The notes under the pieces are model-generated. The model was not told the DNA's origin. It was given only the letters and a program-made list of their open reading frames with translations, and did no database searches. This document shows positions 26,947 through 35,265 of a stretch of DNA of 64,000 bases, piece by piece (position 1 is the stretch's first letter; each line of letters begins with the position of its first letter). The position numbers were made by a program, and so were the translations under genes. The stretch comes from Jeotgalibacillus sp. R-1-5s-1 (GTDB lineage Bacteria; Bacillota; Bacilli; Bacillales; Jeotgalibacillaceae), in NCBI RefSeq assembly GCF_004405105.1, contig NZ_SORW01000015.1, forward strand, positions 1-64,000, written 5' to 3'.

Positions 26947-27369
26947 ATGGCTGATGTCATGAGTAAAGAACAGCGCAGAAAGAACATGCAGGCGATTAAA
27001 GCGGTCTCCAAGTTGGAAGACATTGTGGCCGGGGAGTTGTGGAGAAAGGGAATGCGTTTTAGAAGAAACACAAAAACTCTTTTTGGAAAGCCTGATATTT
27101 CAATTAAGAAGTATAAAGTTGTTATATTTATAGACTCCTGCTTCTGGCATCAGTGTCCTATCCATGGGAATATGCCGAAATCAAATAAAGAATTCTGGCG
27201 GGGAAAATTAGACCGGAATATTGAACGTGATCAGGAAGTAAATCACTACTACAGAGAAAATGGATGGCATTTGAAAAGAATTTGGGAGCATGAAGTTAAG
27301 GAAAGTCTAGATGATACTATACAGACCATTATCAGCTTCGTGGATAAAGCAAAAAAGGCTGAGAGTTAA
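26947..27369 (+). CDS. vsr: Very short patch repair endonuclease Vsr
   Basis: The 140-residue protein has the Vsr signature: MSKEQRRKNMQAIK at the N-terminus, RRNTKTLFGKPDI (catalytic Asp in GKPD) and FIDSCFWHQCP (zinc and active-site region). Vsr nicks 5' of the T in T:G mismatches made by deamination of 5-methylcytosine, restoring C:G. AAAGGAG precedes the ATG. It directly follows the m5C methyltransferase, whose mutagenic by-products it would repair. Confidence 0.95.
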   Translation: MADVMSKEQRRKNMQAIKAVSKLEDIVAGELWRKGMRFRRNTKTLFGKPDISIKKYKVVIFIDSCFWHQCPIHGNMPKSNKEFWRGKLDRNIERDQEVNHYYRENGWHLKRIWEHEVKESLDDTIQTIISFVDKAKKAES

Positions 27370-27393
27370 AAATTTGAGTCGGTTAAATATAAT

Positions 27394-27422
27394 AAAGCCA
27401 GCTCTTTTATAGAACTGGCTTT
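27394..27422. terminator. Shared terminator between vsr and the HelD-like gene
   Basis: The stem AAAGCCAG / CTGGCTTT encloses a 13-base loop between convergent genes. T tracts are short on both strands. Confidence 0.55.
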
Positions 27423-27428
27423 GAAAAA

Positions 27429-29705
27429 TCAAAAAATATCTACATTTTTAGCAAGTTTTCTTTTTTCAATCAAACCATTTAACAGTTCGCTTGGTTTTTG
27501 ATAATAACAAATACATAGTTCTTTTTGAGCTCTAGTAGCCATTATATAAAGAAGTTTTGCATTACGTTTTCCTGACGGATAAGTCTGTTCGTCCACGTTA
27601 GCCAATAATACAGCATCAAACTCCATCCCCTTGCAATTTAAAGCTGACAATACTGAGACTTGAGGAAAAGACTCGGACTGCTGATTAATGTATTCTATAG
27701 GAAATGAAAGCTCATCTTTAAGGTAACCTGCCAGTTTTTGTGCTTTTCCCTCACTATTGTGGATGATAGCGATTCTGTATTTCTTCGTCACCCAATCATC
27801 AAGCTTCTCTTTACATATATTAGCAAAATCAGAAGAATGGAGAGTTTGGTAATACTGCACAGGGACTCCTAAATAGGTAACAGGAACGACATTATCCTCT
27901 TTAATTTTTACATTCTCAAAAATTTTATTTGATACTTTTATGATTTCCTGTGTTGAACGATAGCTTGTTTTAAATTCCAGCTTTTTGATTTGCTGACCGA
28001 AAATTTCATTCAAGTCATTCCAATCGGAAAATCCATAATTTTCTATCAGGTGCTGCCTGGTATCTCCAAGTAAAGTAATTGATTGACTCATCAGATTGAG
28101 TATGGATAGATGCATATAGGATAAATCCTGTGCCTCATCTACAATAATGTGAGTATATTTAGTTTTATAAAGAGTTCTCTTTTGTTCAATGAATAATATA
28201 CAAACCAAGTCATAATAGTCCAATGGTTTTTTCACACTATCCACCAAGTCCGTTGGAAGACTCTTATCAATTATTGAGGCCTCTTCAAGTAAGTTTTTGG
28301 ATTGAAGAAAGGACTGATAAAAATTCACACTGTTCTGTGTTTGCAGCTGATTCTTCACCTGCTTTTTGAAACGTTCAAATTCCTCTGCAAACGTACTTTT
28401 TTTCAGCTCCAATAAATGATCAATATCTTTTAACAAGGCACTCTCCCTGAGTTTGGTCATTTTATTGCCCGAGATAAAAGTTTTTTTGAAGTTATAGATC
28501 ATACCTTCGTGTTTTTTAATTTCAATATCTATCATATCTCTGCCATATGAAATAAGGCGCTGAATAAACTTTTCAGTTCTTTGAGGAAAATCTAAAAATA
28601 AGAATTCATCATATAATCGTCTGATCTCGTCTGGAGAGATTTTCTGACCTGCGATGTCAATTGGTGTGGATAATAACTGCTCGTATAATAAAGCTTCACA
28701 GTTAATGTATTCTTCCAGCATTTTTGTAAAAGTTTTTGAGTTTTTGAATGTATCCATCACGGAGACACCATTATGCCAGAGCTTTTCTATAGGTGCCTCT
28801 GTCATTTTCGCCGGCCAGTTATATTCTTTTCTAAGTGCGGAAAGAAATTCATTTATTAAATATGCGAACGTTTTTTGTGGAACATGTTGAATCTGTAATT
28901 CAGGCAGTAAATCTACAGCGGATTTAATAAACAGTGCAGACGGTCCTATAACGAGAAATTTCTCAGCGGGAAGTGCAGGATTGTTATACATTAAATGTGA
29001 CAGTCTGTGCAAAGCAACAGATGATTTTCCTGAACCGGCAACTCCCTGGACGATAAGGTTTTCTGAGATCGGGAGCCGGATTGCCTCGTATTGTTCTTTT
29101 TGAATGGTTGCAATAATTTCTTTGATGTAACCACTCGATGTTTGGTCTTCGAATAACCTTTTTAAAAACAGATCCTGAAACTCAACATCAGCTTTTTCCC
29201 CGAACTGCTCGAAAGGCTTTTTCCCATCCGTGTATTCACTTTTCATATGCACAAGTTTTTTATTCTTTATTTCATATTCAGATTTTGAGTGAACAAAAAC
29301 CTTTTCAGCCCTTCTGTCTTCACTTATTTTATAAGTTTGATCAGGCGATTCAGAAAAATAATTATAAAAGATTTTTGCTATAGGCATTCTCCAGTCAACA
29401 ACAACGATGTCCTCATCGTGATTAATAATGCCATGCTTCCCGAAGTAATATTCAGTTTCAGTGGTTTCATCGTCGTGTGTAAGTCTTACTGATCCAAAGT
29501 ATGGTTTTTTCATGGCTTTAGTCAGGTTATGTATTTCTTTTTTTCCAGATTGATAAGAAATCCTGTCGCCGGGCAAGTCTTCTTTGTTTTTAAACTGGTT
29601 CATTTTCTGCTGGACAAACTCTCTGATAAAAATTTCCCTGCTGTCCAACCCTCTGTAAGTTTCATCAAGCCTCTCAACCGCCTGATTAAATTCTTCTTTA
29701 ATCAT
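27429..29705 (-). CDS. HelD-like SF1 helicase / RNA polymerase recycling factor
   Basis: The protein is about 758 residues, near B. subtilis HelD (774). The start is the ATG at 29705 with AGGAGG 10 bases upstream. It has an N-terminal coiled coil, then motif I VQGVAGSGKSSVALHR, motif II IIVDEAQDLSYMHL, motif III LLGDTRQHL, motif IV KTSYRSTQEI, and a late MATRAQKELCI. HelD removes stalled RNA polymerase from DNA with ATP, and some HelD proteins contribute to rifampicin tolerance. It lies beside the DISARM-like genes, so it could be chromosomal or island cargo; its AT-rich composition fits the island. Confidence 0.8.
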   Translation of the reverse strand: MIKEEFNQAVERLDETYRGLDSREIFIREFVQQKMNQFKNKEDLPGDRISYQSGKKEIHNLTKAMKKPYFGSVRLTHDDETTETEYYFGKHGIINHDEDIVVVDWRMPIAKIFYNYFSESPDQTYKISEDRRAEKVFVHSKSEYEIKNKKLVHMKSEYTDGKKPFEQFGEKADVEFQDLFLKRLFEDQTSSGYIKEIIATIQKEQYEAIRLPISENLIVQGVAGSGKSSVALHRLSHLMYNNPALPAEKFLVIGPSALFIKSAVDLLPELQIQHVPQKTFAYLINEFLSALRKEYNWPAKMTEAPIEKLWHNGVSVMDTFKNSKTFTKMLEEYINCEALLYEQLLSTPIDIAGQKISPDEIRRLYDEFLFLDFPQRTEKFIQRLISYGRDMIDIEIKKHEGMIYNFKKTFISGNKMTKLRESALLKDIDHLLELKKSTFAEEFERFKKQVKNQLQTQNSVNFYQSFLQSKNLLEEASIIDKSLPTDLVDSVKKPLDYYDLVCILFIEQKRTLYKTKYTHIIVDEAQDLSYMHLSILNLMSQSITLLGDTRQHLIENYGFSDWNDLNEIFGQQIKKLEFKTSYRSTQEIIKVSNKIFENVKIKEDNVVPVTYLGVPVQYYQTLHSSDFANICKEKLDDWVTKKYRIAIIHNSEGKAQKLAGYLKDELSFPIEYINQQSESFPQVSVLSALNCKGMEFDAVLLANVDEQTYPSGKRNAKLLYIMATRAQKELCICYYQKPSELLNGLIEKRKLAKNVDIF

Positions 29706-29827
29706 GATATTTCGTCCTCCTATTTCGGGCATCAAGTAATATTAATTATGTTTATTTTACCATTCATAATAGGTAAAATGGATAATATGAAAGAATATTC
29801 TAAATTATTTTCGGGTGGAGGGATCGA

Positions 29828-30787
29828 ATGGATTTTATCTATGAGGATCAATTGCTGGAGATTGTTTGGAGCAATGAGAGCAATTATTTGCCAAGTCTTT
29901 ATGATGTTAAAACCGCTTGTTTTAAATGGCTAGAAAATAAGCCTCCAATAGAAGACAGTGATACAAGAATAGTAATTGAATTCTTATTAGAACATGCACT
30001 TATAATGAAGCAAATGGGTGAAAAGAACATCTTTGTTGCTAAGGAAACCTTTAAGGAAATTTTAAAGGTTCACAAAGAAAATCCTATTGCCCTTTATCGC
30101 TTAGCTTATATTTATTATTCAAAATCCGCCTGGAAGATAGCTCAGTTGTTTTTTGAAAAAGCATATAAAATGAATTTCCAAAGTCTTTATTTTAATTTGA
30201 AGAACGACCAGTTGGTCAAAACACAGCTTTATATTGCTGAGTGCCATATAAGGCTTGCCCGTGAGGCTTTTTCCATAGCAGTTGAAGAAAATGAAGATTT
30301 GGATTTAAGCGATAGGGATATAGGGATAGAAGCCGAATCACTATTAGAGATAATTAAAGAGCAGTTCGATTTAAACAGATACGAACTTTATAGAAAAAAC
30401 AAGAAGAGTTTAGTATCTAGAGGACATATTGACTACGTCTATGAAAATTTGGATTTGAATGAAATTCTCCTATTTGACGATGGACGTCAATGGTACTTGG
30501 TATGTGGAGAAAGAGATAAAGAAATAAGCCCAGCTTTAGCATTTTTCATCAAAGTGATTACAATGGCAGATTTTCAGATGGTGTCTTATGAACTTTTCAA
30601 CCAATTATCTAACCGTTCATATGATGTATTTAGAAGATACAAAAGTGATTTGTCGAAATTTATGTTAGAAAACTTTTCAATCAAAGACCTGTTCTCTAGT
30701 GAATCCTTACCATTAAAAACAATTAAAATTAATTCGAAATATAAATTTAGCTTAGCTATTCCTACAGACGACTCCTATTCTAAGTGA
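29828..30787 (+). CDS. TPR-like helical protein, unknown function
   Basis: The 319-residue protein has a TPR-like solenoid at about residues 55-140 (NPIALYRLAYIYYSKSAWKI, AQLFFEKAYKM) and an acidic region near 160-185. A mixed C-terminal domain with no recognised motif follows. GGTGGAGGG precedes the ATG. It is divergent from the HelD-like gene across a 122-base gap, so the two may share regulation. TPR proteins usually mediate protein contacts; no partner can be named. Confidence 0.5.
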   Translation: MDFIYEDQLLEIVWSNESNYLPSLYDVKTACFKWLENKPPIEDSDTRIVIEFLLEHALIMKQMGEKNIFVAKETFKEILKVHKENPIALYRLAYIYYSKSAWKIAQLFFEKAYKMNFQSLYFNLKNDQLVKTQLYIAECHIRLAREAFSIAVEENEDLDLSDRDIGIEAESLLEIIKEQFDLNRYELYRKNKKSLVSRGHIDYVYENLDLNEILLFDDGRQWYLVCGERDKEISPALAFFIKVITMADFQMVSYELFNQLSNRSYDVFRRYKSDLSKFMLENFSIKDLFSSESLPLKTIKINSKYKFSLAIPTDDSYSK

Positions 30788-30859
30788 AATTTTGACTGTG
30801 AGAGGCAAATCACAGCCACATAATATAATGTGTTCAACAAACAAAAGGAGTTGTTGAAC

Positions 30860-32197
30860 ATGAACCAGTTTAAAATGTTGTTGGTGAGTTATGGGATTCC
30901 AGTGAAGACAAAAGAGGATTGCTTCGTTTTAGAAGGATTGAATGATGCTACAATTAATTACGTGTTTAACGTGATGGATCTTGCAGAAATTGACTATGTA
31001 AGAAAGAGTGAAGTTTCTTTTTCTCTCCACTCTTCTGAAGTTGACAAAGAAAAATGGGTGGGTGCACTCAGATCACTAAATGATTCAAGGACTGAAATGT
31101 CATTTAAGATCGAGGAATTACCTCTGTGGAAACTTGATATCAATATTGCAGGCCTGATTATTCAGTTAAACAGACTCGGACTACCAACAGTCTTTTCATG
31201 CGATGGTCATGGTGAGAGAGACGGGGATATCGCTTTTCAAAGTCGGGAGGATGCAGAAAAAGCCTTGAGGTTTCTTAGGGTTTTAGGAGCAAGAATGACA
31301 GTCAACAGAAGGTCATTAATAATTCCGAAGTCAGAGATTGAATCACTTCCGATCCTTGCAGCCTACCTCTCAGCTTACGTGCACAGTACAGATCAGCGAT
31401 TGTTTAAAAAAAGCTTTGAGCAATTCCTTTTTGAGCAGCAGCTTGAAGAAATACTTCAAATACCGGGTGAAAGCGGAAATGAAGATCGAATCAGATCCTA
31501 TTTGATTCAAGAGCTGAAAAAGTTAGGTTGTCATTACACAGTCGATGAAATGGGCAATATTCTGGCAGAAAAGAAGTTTGGATCAGGACCGGTTATTCTG
31601 CTGAATGCGCATATGGATACTGTATATCGCATTCATGAAGAAAGAGAAATTATTAAAAACGGATCAGAGTGGAGAAGCTCTAAAGGCATTTTAGGTGCTG
31701 ACGACCGTTCCGGAATTACGGCAATCATCATGCTGCTTAAAAACATCAGCCGACGAACATTTTCAGGCACTCTTAAAGTCATCTTTACAGTTGAAGAAGA
31801 AACAGGTCTGAATGGCGCGCGAGCTGTTCCTGACCATTTTCTCTGGAATACAGAAGCCGCCTTTGTGCTTGACCGAAGAGGGTCAGGTGACCTGGTCACC
31901 CACAACACAAGGCAAAGCTTCTGTAAAGAGACCTTCGCACAATGGCTTGAAGCCGTTGCAAATGAGGAAGGCTTCAGTCATTACAAAACGGTACGGGGAG
32001 GCAGCAGCGATACAGCCATCTGGGCAAAGCACGGAATCGATTCTGTTAATATTTCGATCGGCTATAAACATGAGCATACCGAAAAGGAAACGCTTAATGT
32101 GGATGACTGTTTTCAGACTTATGAGCTGCTGAAGGTTTATCTTTGTAGAGTTGGGGAGATTAGAAGAATTGGAAGAGCGGTGCGACGCGTCAAGTAA
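30860..32197 (+). CDS. M20/M28-type metallopeptidase with an extra N-terminal domain
   Basis: The ATG at 30860 has AAAGGAG 9 bases upstream, which is better than the GTG at 30830; 445 residues. Residues 1-190 are an unknown domain containing CDGHGERDGDIAF. Residues 195-430 are a zinc-dependent exopeptidase: NAHMDT (metal ligand His and catalytic Asp), GADDRSG (bridging Asp), EEETGL (catalytic Glu pair) and GYKHEHTEKE (last His). The spacing resembles PepT/M42-type aminopeptidases. Base composition becomes host-like toward the 3' end, so the gene straddles the apparent island edge. Substrate unknown. Confidence 0.7.
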   Translation: MNQFKMLLVSYGIPVKTKEDCFVLEGLNDATINYVFNVMDLAEIDYVRKSEVSFSLHSSEVDKEKWVGALRSLNDSRTEMSFKIEELPLWKLDINIAGLIIQLNRLGLPTVFSCDGHGERDGDIAFQSREDAEKALRFLRVLGARMTVNRRSLIIPKSEIESLPILAAYLSAYVHSTDQRLFKKSFEQFLFEQQLEEILQIPGESGNEDRIRSYLIQELKKLGCHYTVDEMGNILAEKKFGSGPVILLNAHMDTVYRIHEEREIIKNGSEWRSSKGILGADDRSGITAIIMLLKNISRRTFSGTLKVIFTVEEETGLNGARAVPDHFLWNTEAAFVLDRRGSGDLVTHNTRQSFCKETFAQWLEAVANEEGFSHYKTVRGGSSDTAIWAKHGIDSVNISIGYKHEHTEKETLNVDDCFQTYELLKVYLCRVGEIRRIGRAVRRVK

Positions 32198-32361
32198 TTA
32201 TTGAAGACTACTAATTTAATTTTGTTCGGATTCTGCAAATGAAATTTTTAAATTATCTATATATGAAATACACTTTTATGTGAACTGTCCGCTAGACAAA
32301 ATACAATAAGGCCACAAACATCTTATATATAAATTTAAGCCGACATGTAGCAAGTAGTTAT

Positions 32362-32403
32362 ACAATTATCCCTTTTTGAAGATAGTCAAAAAGGGATAAT
32401 TGT
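32362..32403. repeat. Perfect 18-bp inverted repeat
   Basis: The left arm is ACAATTATCCCTTTTTGA and the right arm TCAAAAAGGGATAATTGT, with a 6-base loop. It lies in the 377-base gap between the peptidase and msrA, with no T tract after it, so it is not a standard terminator. It could be an operator, an RNA hairpin or an element end. Nothing else is recognised in the gap. Confidence 0.75.
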
Positions 32404-32574
32404 AATGATGGAGAGTATAAATAACCAAACAAGAATTTATTTTTATGTAAATTTAAATTAGAAAACAACAGGAATATTTAGTAAAATACAATTACTTCTT
32501 ACTAAAAGCTTAATGATTGTTAAGGTTTAATAACAGTCTTTTTGAAGATATTAAAAACGAACGAGGTGTCCAAC

Positions 32575-33054
32575 ATGCAAACCATCTATTTCGCCGGAGG
32601 CTGCCTCTGGGGTGTGCAGGCGTTTATCAAGACGCTGCCTGGTGTGACGTGGACGGAAGCAGGGCGGGTGAATGGTGCAGGTCAGACGCTTGAGGGTCCG
32701 TATGATGGCTATGCGGAATGTGTGAAGGCGGTCTTTGATCCGGATGTGGTCACGGTGGATCAGCTGATGAGCTATTTCTTTGAAATCATCGATCCGTATA
32801 GTGTGAACCGGCAGGGGGATGACGTTGGGGAGAAGTACAGAACCGGCGTATACAGTGATGATCCCGCTCATTTACAAGCAGCGAGCGCGTTTATACATAA
32901 CAGACCCGACGCCGACCGGATCGCCGTCGAAGTCCTGCCGCTCACCAACTACGTAAGAAGCGCCGAAGAACACCAGGACCGCCTGGCAAAATGCCCGGAT
33001 GATTACTGTCATATACCTGAAGAGGTGTTGAATAAGTATAAGGTTAAGAGTTGA
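32575..33054 (+). CDS. msrA: Peptide methionine sulfoxide reductase MsrA
   Basis: MsrA reduces methionine-S-sulfoxide in proteins. The 159-residue protein carries the active-site region FAGGCLWGVQAF (catalytic Cys10), where the usual Phe of GCFWG is Leu. Also visible are YDGYAECVKAVFDP, FFEIIDPYSVNRQGDDVGEKYRTGVY and a C-terminal HQDRLAK. The distinctive QGxDxGxxYRTGVY segment is a strong family marker. The ATG at 32575 follows CGAGGTG; a TTG at 32542 would add an unsupported extension. Higher GC than the preceding island genes marks the return to host-like sequence. Confidence 0.9.
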   Translation: MQTIYFAGGCLWGVQAFIKTLPGVTWTEAGRVNGAGQTLEGPYDGYAECVKAVFDPDVVTVDQLMSYFFEIIDPYSVNRQGDDVGEKYRTGVYSDDPAHLQAASAFIHNRPDADRIAVEVLPLTNYVRSAEEHQDRLAKCPDDYCHIPEEVLNKYKVKS

Positions 33055-33063
33055 GGCAGGGGA

Positions 33064-33260
33064 TTGTGAGGTTACGGCCGGAGTTCGTCAGGTTACCCGC
33101 GACTTTCGTGAGGTTAGAAGGCAAGTTCGTGAGCTCCGTCCGCGGATTAGTCAGCTTTAGGGAAAGTTTGTGGGTTTAGTGTAAATAGACCCAGGCATTC
33201 TAAGAAGCTCACTCTATGAAACATCTCGTTTATCAAATGATGCAAAATACACGTCCCCAC
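33064..33260 (+). repeat. Dispersed 21-bp tandem repeat element, copy 1
   Basis: Five to six units start TTYGTSAG at 20-21-base spacing, ending in TTTAGTGTAAATAGACCC. The tail follows (ATCAAATGATGCAAAATACACGTCCCC-like, degenerate, 33230-33259). The unit pattern is TTYGTGAGNTT plus ten variable bases. Confidence 0.85.
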
Positions 33261-33275
33261 AAATTGGAGGAAAAA

Positions 33276-33539
33276 ATGCATAAGAAACCATTGATGATTA
33301 CGATTTTAGCGATATCCTTCATTTCAGTGATCTTACTCGGATGGGCCATTTTTGAAAGCAGTAATGACGGTGTCTTTTTTACATTGATAGCAGTGTTGTA
33401 CTTTATATTTGGCATAGCTAACTTTTTGTTTTTTATGACCAACTATAGAGAGAAGAAAGGATATGCGGCTGTCTATTTTTTGGTTGCTGTTTCTTTTTGG
33501 GGACTCTCGATTTTTAATTTGAGTGTTTATGTATTTTAA
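33276..33539 (+). CDS. Small membrane protein, three predicted transmembrane helices
   Basis: The 87-residue product from the ATG at 33276 (GGAGG 5 bases upstream) has three hydrophobic segments: residues 5-26, 31-54 and 66-86. A short basic loop (YREKKGY) precedes the third. It follows directly after a repeat tail, so the repeat may carry its promoter region. Function unknown. Confidence 0.6.
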   Translation: MHKKPLMITILAISFISVILLGWAIFESSNDGVFFTLIAVLYFIFGIANFLFFMTNYREKKGYAAVYFLVAVSFWGLSIFNLSVYVF

Positions 33540-33555
33540 GATTCATTTATATTAG

Positions 33556-33606
33556 ACCAGGTACATGATTGTCGCACACAAGCGACGAATCATGTACCTG
33601 GTTTAT
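33556..33606. terminator. Strong bidirectional terminator
   Basis: The stem ACCAGGTACATGATT / AATCATGTACCTGGT extends inward through GTCGC / GCGAC, with A/T runs outside both arms, between convergent genes. Confidence 0.9.
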
Positions 33607-34079
33607 TTTATGGTTGTCAATATTTCTTCAATCTGCTCAATATGCCGGTGCTCGTGTTCTGTGATGAGAGTGAATACACTCATGGCGGGGATATCGCCAA
33701 ATCGCGGATGTGTGACGATGTATTGTTCTATTTGATTGTTTTCGTTTAAAAAAGCTGCGGTTTTGTTTCGGGATTTTTGCAGCAGTTGAATGCATTCCTC
33801 GGCGTTTCTGCGGACGGAAGAGGGCTCGTGCTGCGCCTTCATTTTGACGGAGCGATCCCGCAGGATGGAGAAGTCTTTTGCTTTTGCATAGCCAATGTGT
33901 TGCTGCTGGATGGCGTGTTCCACGAGTCCGAGAAAATTCACTTCAGCCACTGCCAGATGCTCGACCACCTGTGCCACCGTCCAACCTCCATTTACACCGG
34001 CAGTGTTCAAATTCTCATCGTGTAGCGGACTGATCAGATTGACCAGTTTGTCTCTTGTTTCAATCAACTGTTGATCCAT
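33603..34079 (-). CDS. DinB-family protein (DinB/YfiT-like)
   Basis: The protein is 158 residues from the ATG at 34079 with AGGAGG 8 bases upstream. DinB four-helix fold with the three-histidine metal triad: His in VVEHLAVAE (near residue 46), and two in the C-terminal TEHEHRHIEQIEEIL. In bacteria that use bacillithiol, several DinB/YfiT-family proteins are thiol S-transferases. This member has the DinB_2-like GGWTVAQVVEH motif. No neighbour indicates its substrate. Confidence 0.8.
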   Translation of the reverse strand: MDQQLIETRDKLVNLISPLHDENLNTAGVNGGWTVAQVVEHLAVAEVNFLGLVEHAIQQQHIGYAKAKDFSILRDRSVKMKAQHEPSSVRRNAEECIQLLQKSRNKTAAFLNENNQIEQYIVTHPRFGDIPAMSVFTLITEHEHRHIEQIEEILTTIK

Positions 34080-34161
34080 GATGGTGTCCTCCTTTACGAG
34101 CGAAAAGCGGTTCATATTTTGATAAGATATTAGCAGTATTATAAGGGAGGCGTCTGTGTAA

Positions 34162-35061
34162 ATGAAAACCATTGAGCTTACGAAATGGAGTGATGTGGTT
34201 GTTTCGGAGGCTGCTAGGTCAACCGTGGCGATCACAAATGATCATGAGATTCTTTTTCTTGCGGAGGGTTTTGATCAATCCCCAGCGTGGGACGACCAGA
34301 CATTTAGAGGGGATTTTACTGTCCATCTGGTTGACCAGAATCGTGTAACATCAATCGCTGTAAAGGATCTTCCGTTTGTGCCGGCTAAATTGGATACATT
34401 TGAAGACGGATCGGTTTTGATGGCATCAAAGACGTGCTGGAAATCCGGAGATGATATTCAGCAAAATGCGAGGAGGTACTCACTCGACGGGGAGTGTCTG
34501 GATGAGTTTGTGCTCGGAGACGGGATTTCAGGCCTTGCGATTGATGATGAGGATAAGATCTGGGTAGGCTATGATGAAAGAGGAGTAAAGGACAGCCACG
34601 GTTGGGACGAGCCAATTAGCCAGTCGGGATTGGTGGCTTTTTCGAAAACGGGAGAGATCCTGTTTAATCCGGAGATGCAGGGCGCTTTCAAATTCAACGC
34701 GCTGAACGTGGAATACTCTAATGAGGTTTATGTTCATTCCTCGGAAGTTTCACATTTCGTTCATTTCGATCGTTTTGACTTCATGCAGAACGTATTTATG
34801 GATCTAGATGTCGACATTGACGGATTTATGCTGCTGCTTGATGATGAGATGCTCGCATACAAGGCTGAAAAACTCTATTGGTTTAAAATGAATAAACTGT
34901 TTGAGTATTATGAAGCAAGAGACGAGATCATGTTACAAGACGAACATGGCAGGAAACTCGACATGAAAAATGCCACGATCAGAATGCGAGGATCCGACTT
35001 CTTTTTCATACATGATAATGGAATTTACCATACAAAAGCGTATCCAAATCCGGTTTTGTGA
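34162..35061 (+). CDS. Beta-propeller-like protein, unknown function
   Basis: The 299-residue protein is rich in short beta strands with repeated GxxGLAIDDEDKIWVGYDE-like blades, without a signal peptide. The pattern resembles NHL/SMP-30-type propellers, but no catalytic motif is evident. AAGGGAGGCG lies upstream of the ATG. It is divergent from the DinB-family gene. Weakly conserved proteins of this size are common in Bacillales; I cannot name a family. Confidence 0.45.
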   Translation: MKTIELTKWSDVVVSEAARSTVAITNDHEILFLAEGFDQSPAWDDQTFRGDFTVHLVDQNRVTSIAVKDLPFVPAKLDTFEDGSVLMASKTCWKSGDDIQQNARRYSLDGECLDEFVLGDGISGLAIDDEDKIWVGYDERGVKDSHGWDEPISQSGLVAFSKTGEILFNPEMQGAFKFNALNVEYSNEVYVHSSEVSHFVHFDRFDFMQNVFMDLDVDIDGFMLLLDDEMLAYKAEKLYWFKMNKLFEYYEARDEIMLQDEHGRKLDMKNATIRMRGSDFFFIHDNGIYHTKAYPNPVL

Positions 35062-35072
35062 TGGTAGAGTGG

Positions 35073-35204
35073 GGTTGTGAGGTTACGGCCGGAGTTCGTC
35101 AGGTTACCCGGGACTTTCGTGAGTTTAGAGGACAAGTTCGTGAGTTCCATCCGCGGATTTGTGAGCTTGCGGGGAAGTTTGTGAGGTTAGTGTAAATAGA
35201 CCCA
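35073..35204 (+). repeat. Dispersed 21-bp tandem repeat element, copy 2
   Basis: Six units with the TTYGTGAG start at about 21-base spacing end in GTTAGTGTAAATAGACCC. The inner units are nearly identical to those of copies 1 and 4. Its tail is the hairpin at 35211-35257. Confidence 0.85.
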
Positions 35205-35210
35205 GCTGGC

Positions 35211-35262
35211 GGACGTAGAAGGTGTTTTGTTCTTCGAATGAAACACCTTCTACGTCCCCGTT
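35211..35262. terminator. Perfect 17-bp hairpin formed from the repeat tail
   Basis: The stem GGACGTAGAAGGTGTTT / AAACACCTTCTACGTCC has a 13-base loop containing TTCGAATG, the conserved core of the repeat tail. It lies just past the stops of two convergent genes and is followed by CCGTTTTC. It probably acts as a terminator. Confidence 0.7.
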
Positions 35263-35265
35263 TTC

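Noticed and set aside
2281-32540. Whole island considered as a prophage
   Set aside because: No integrase, terminase, portal, capsid, tail or lysis genes are recognisable.
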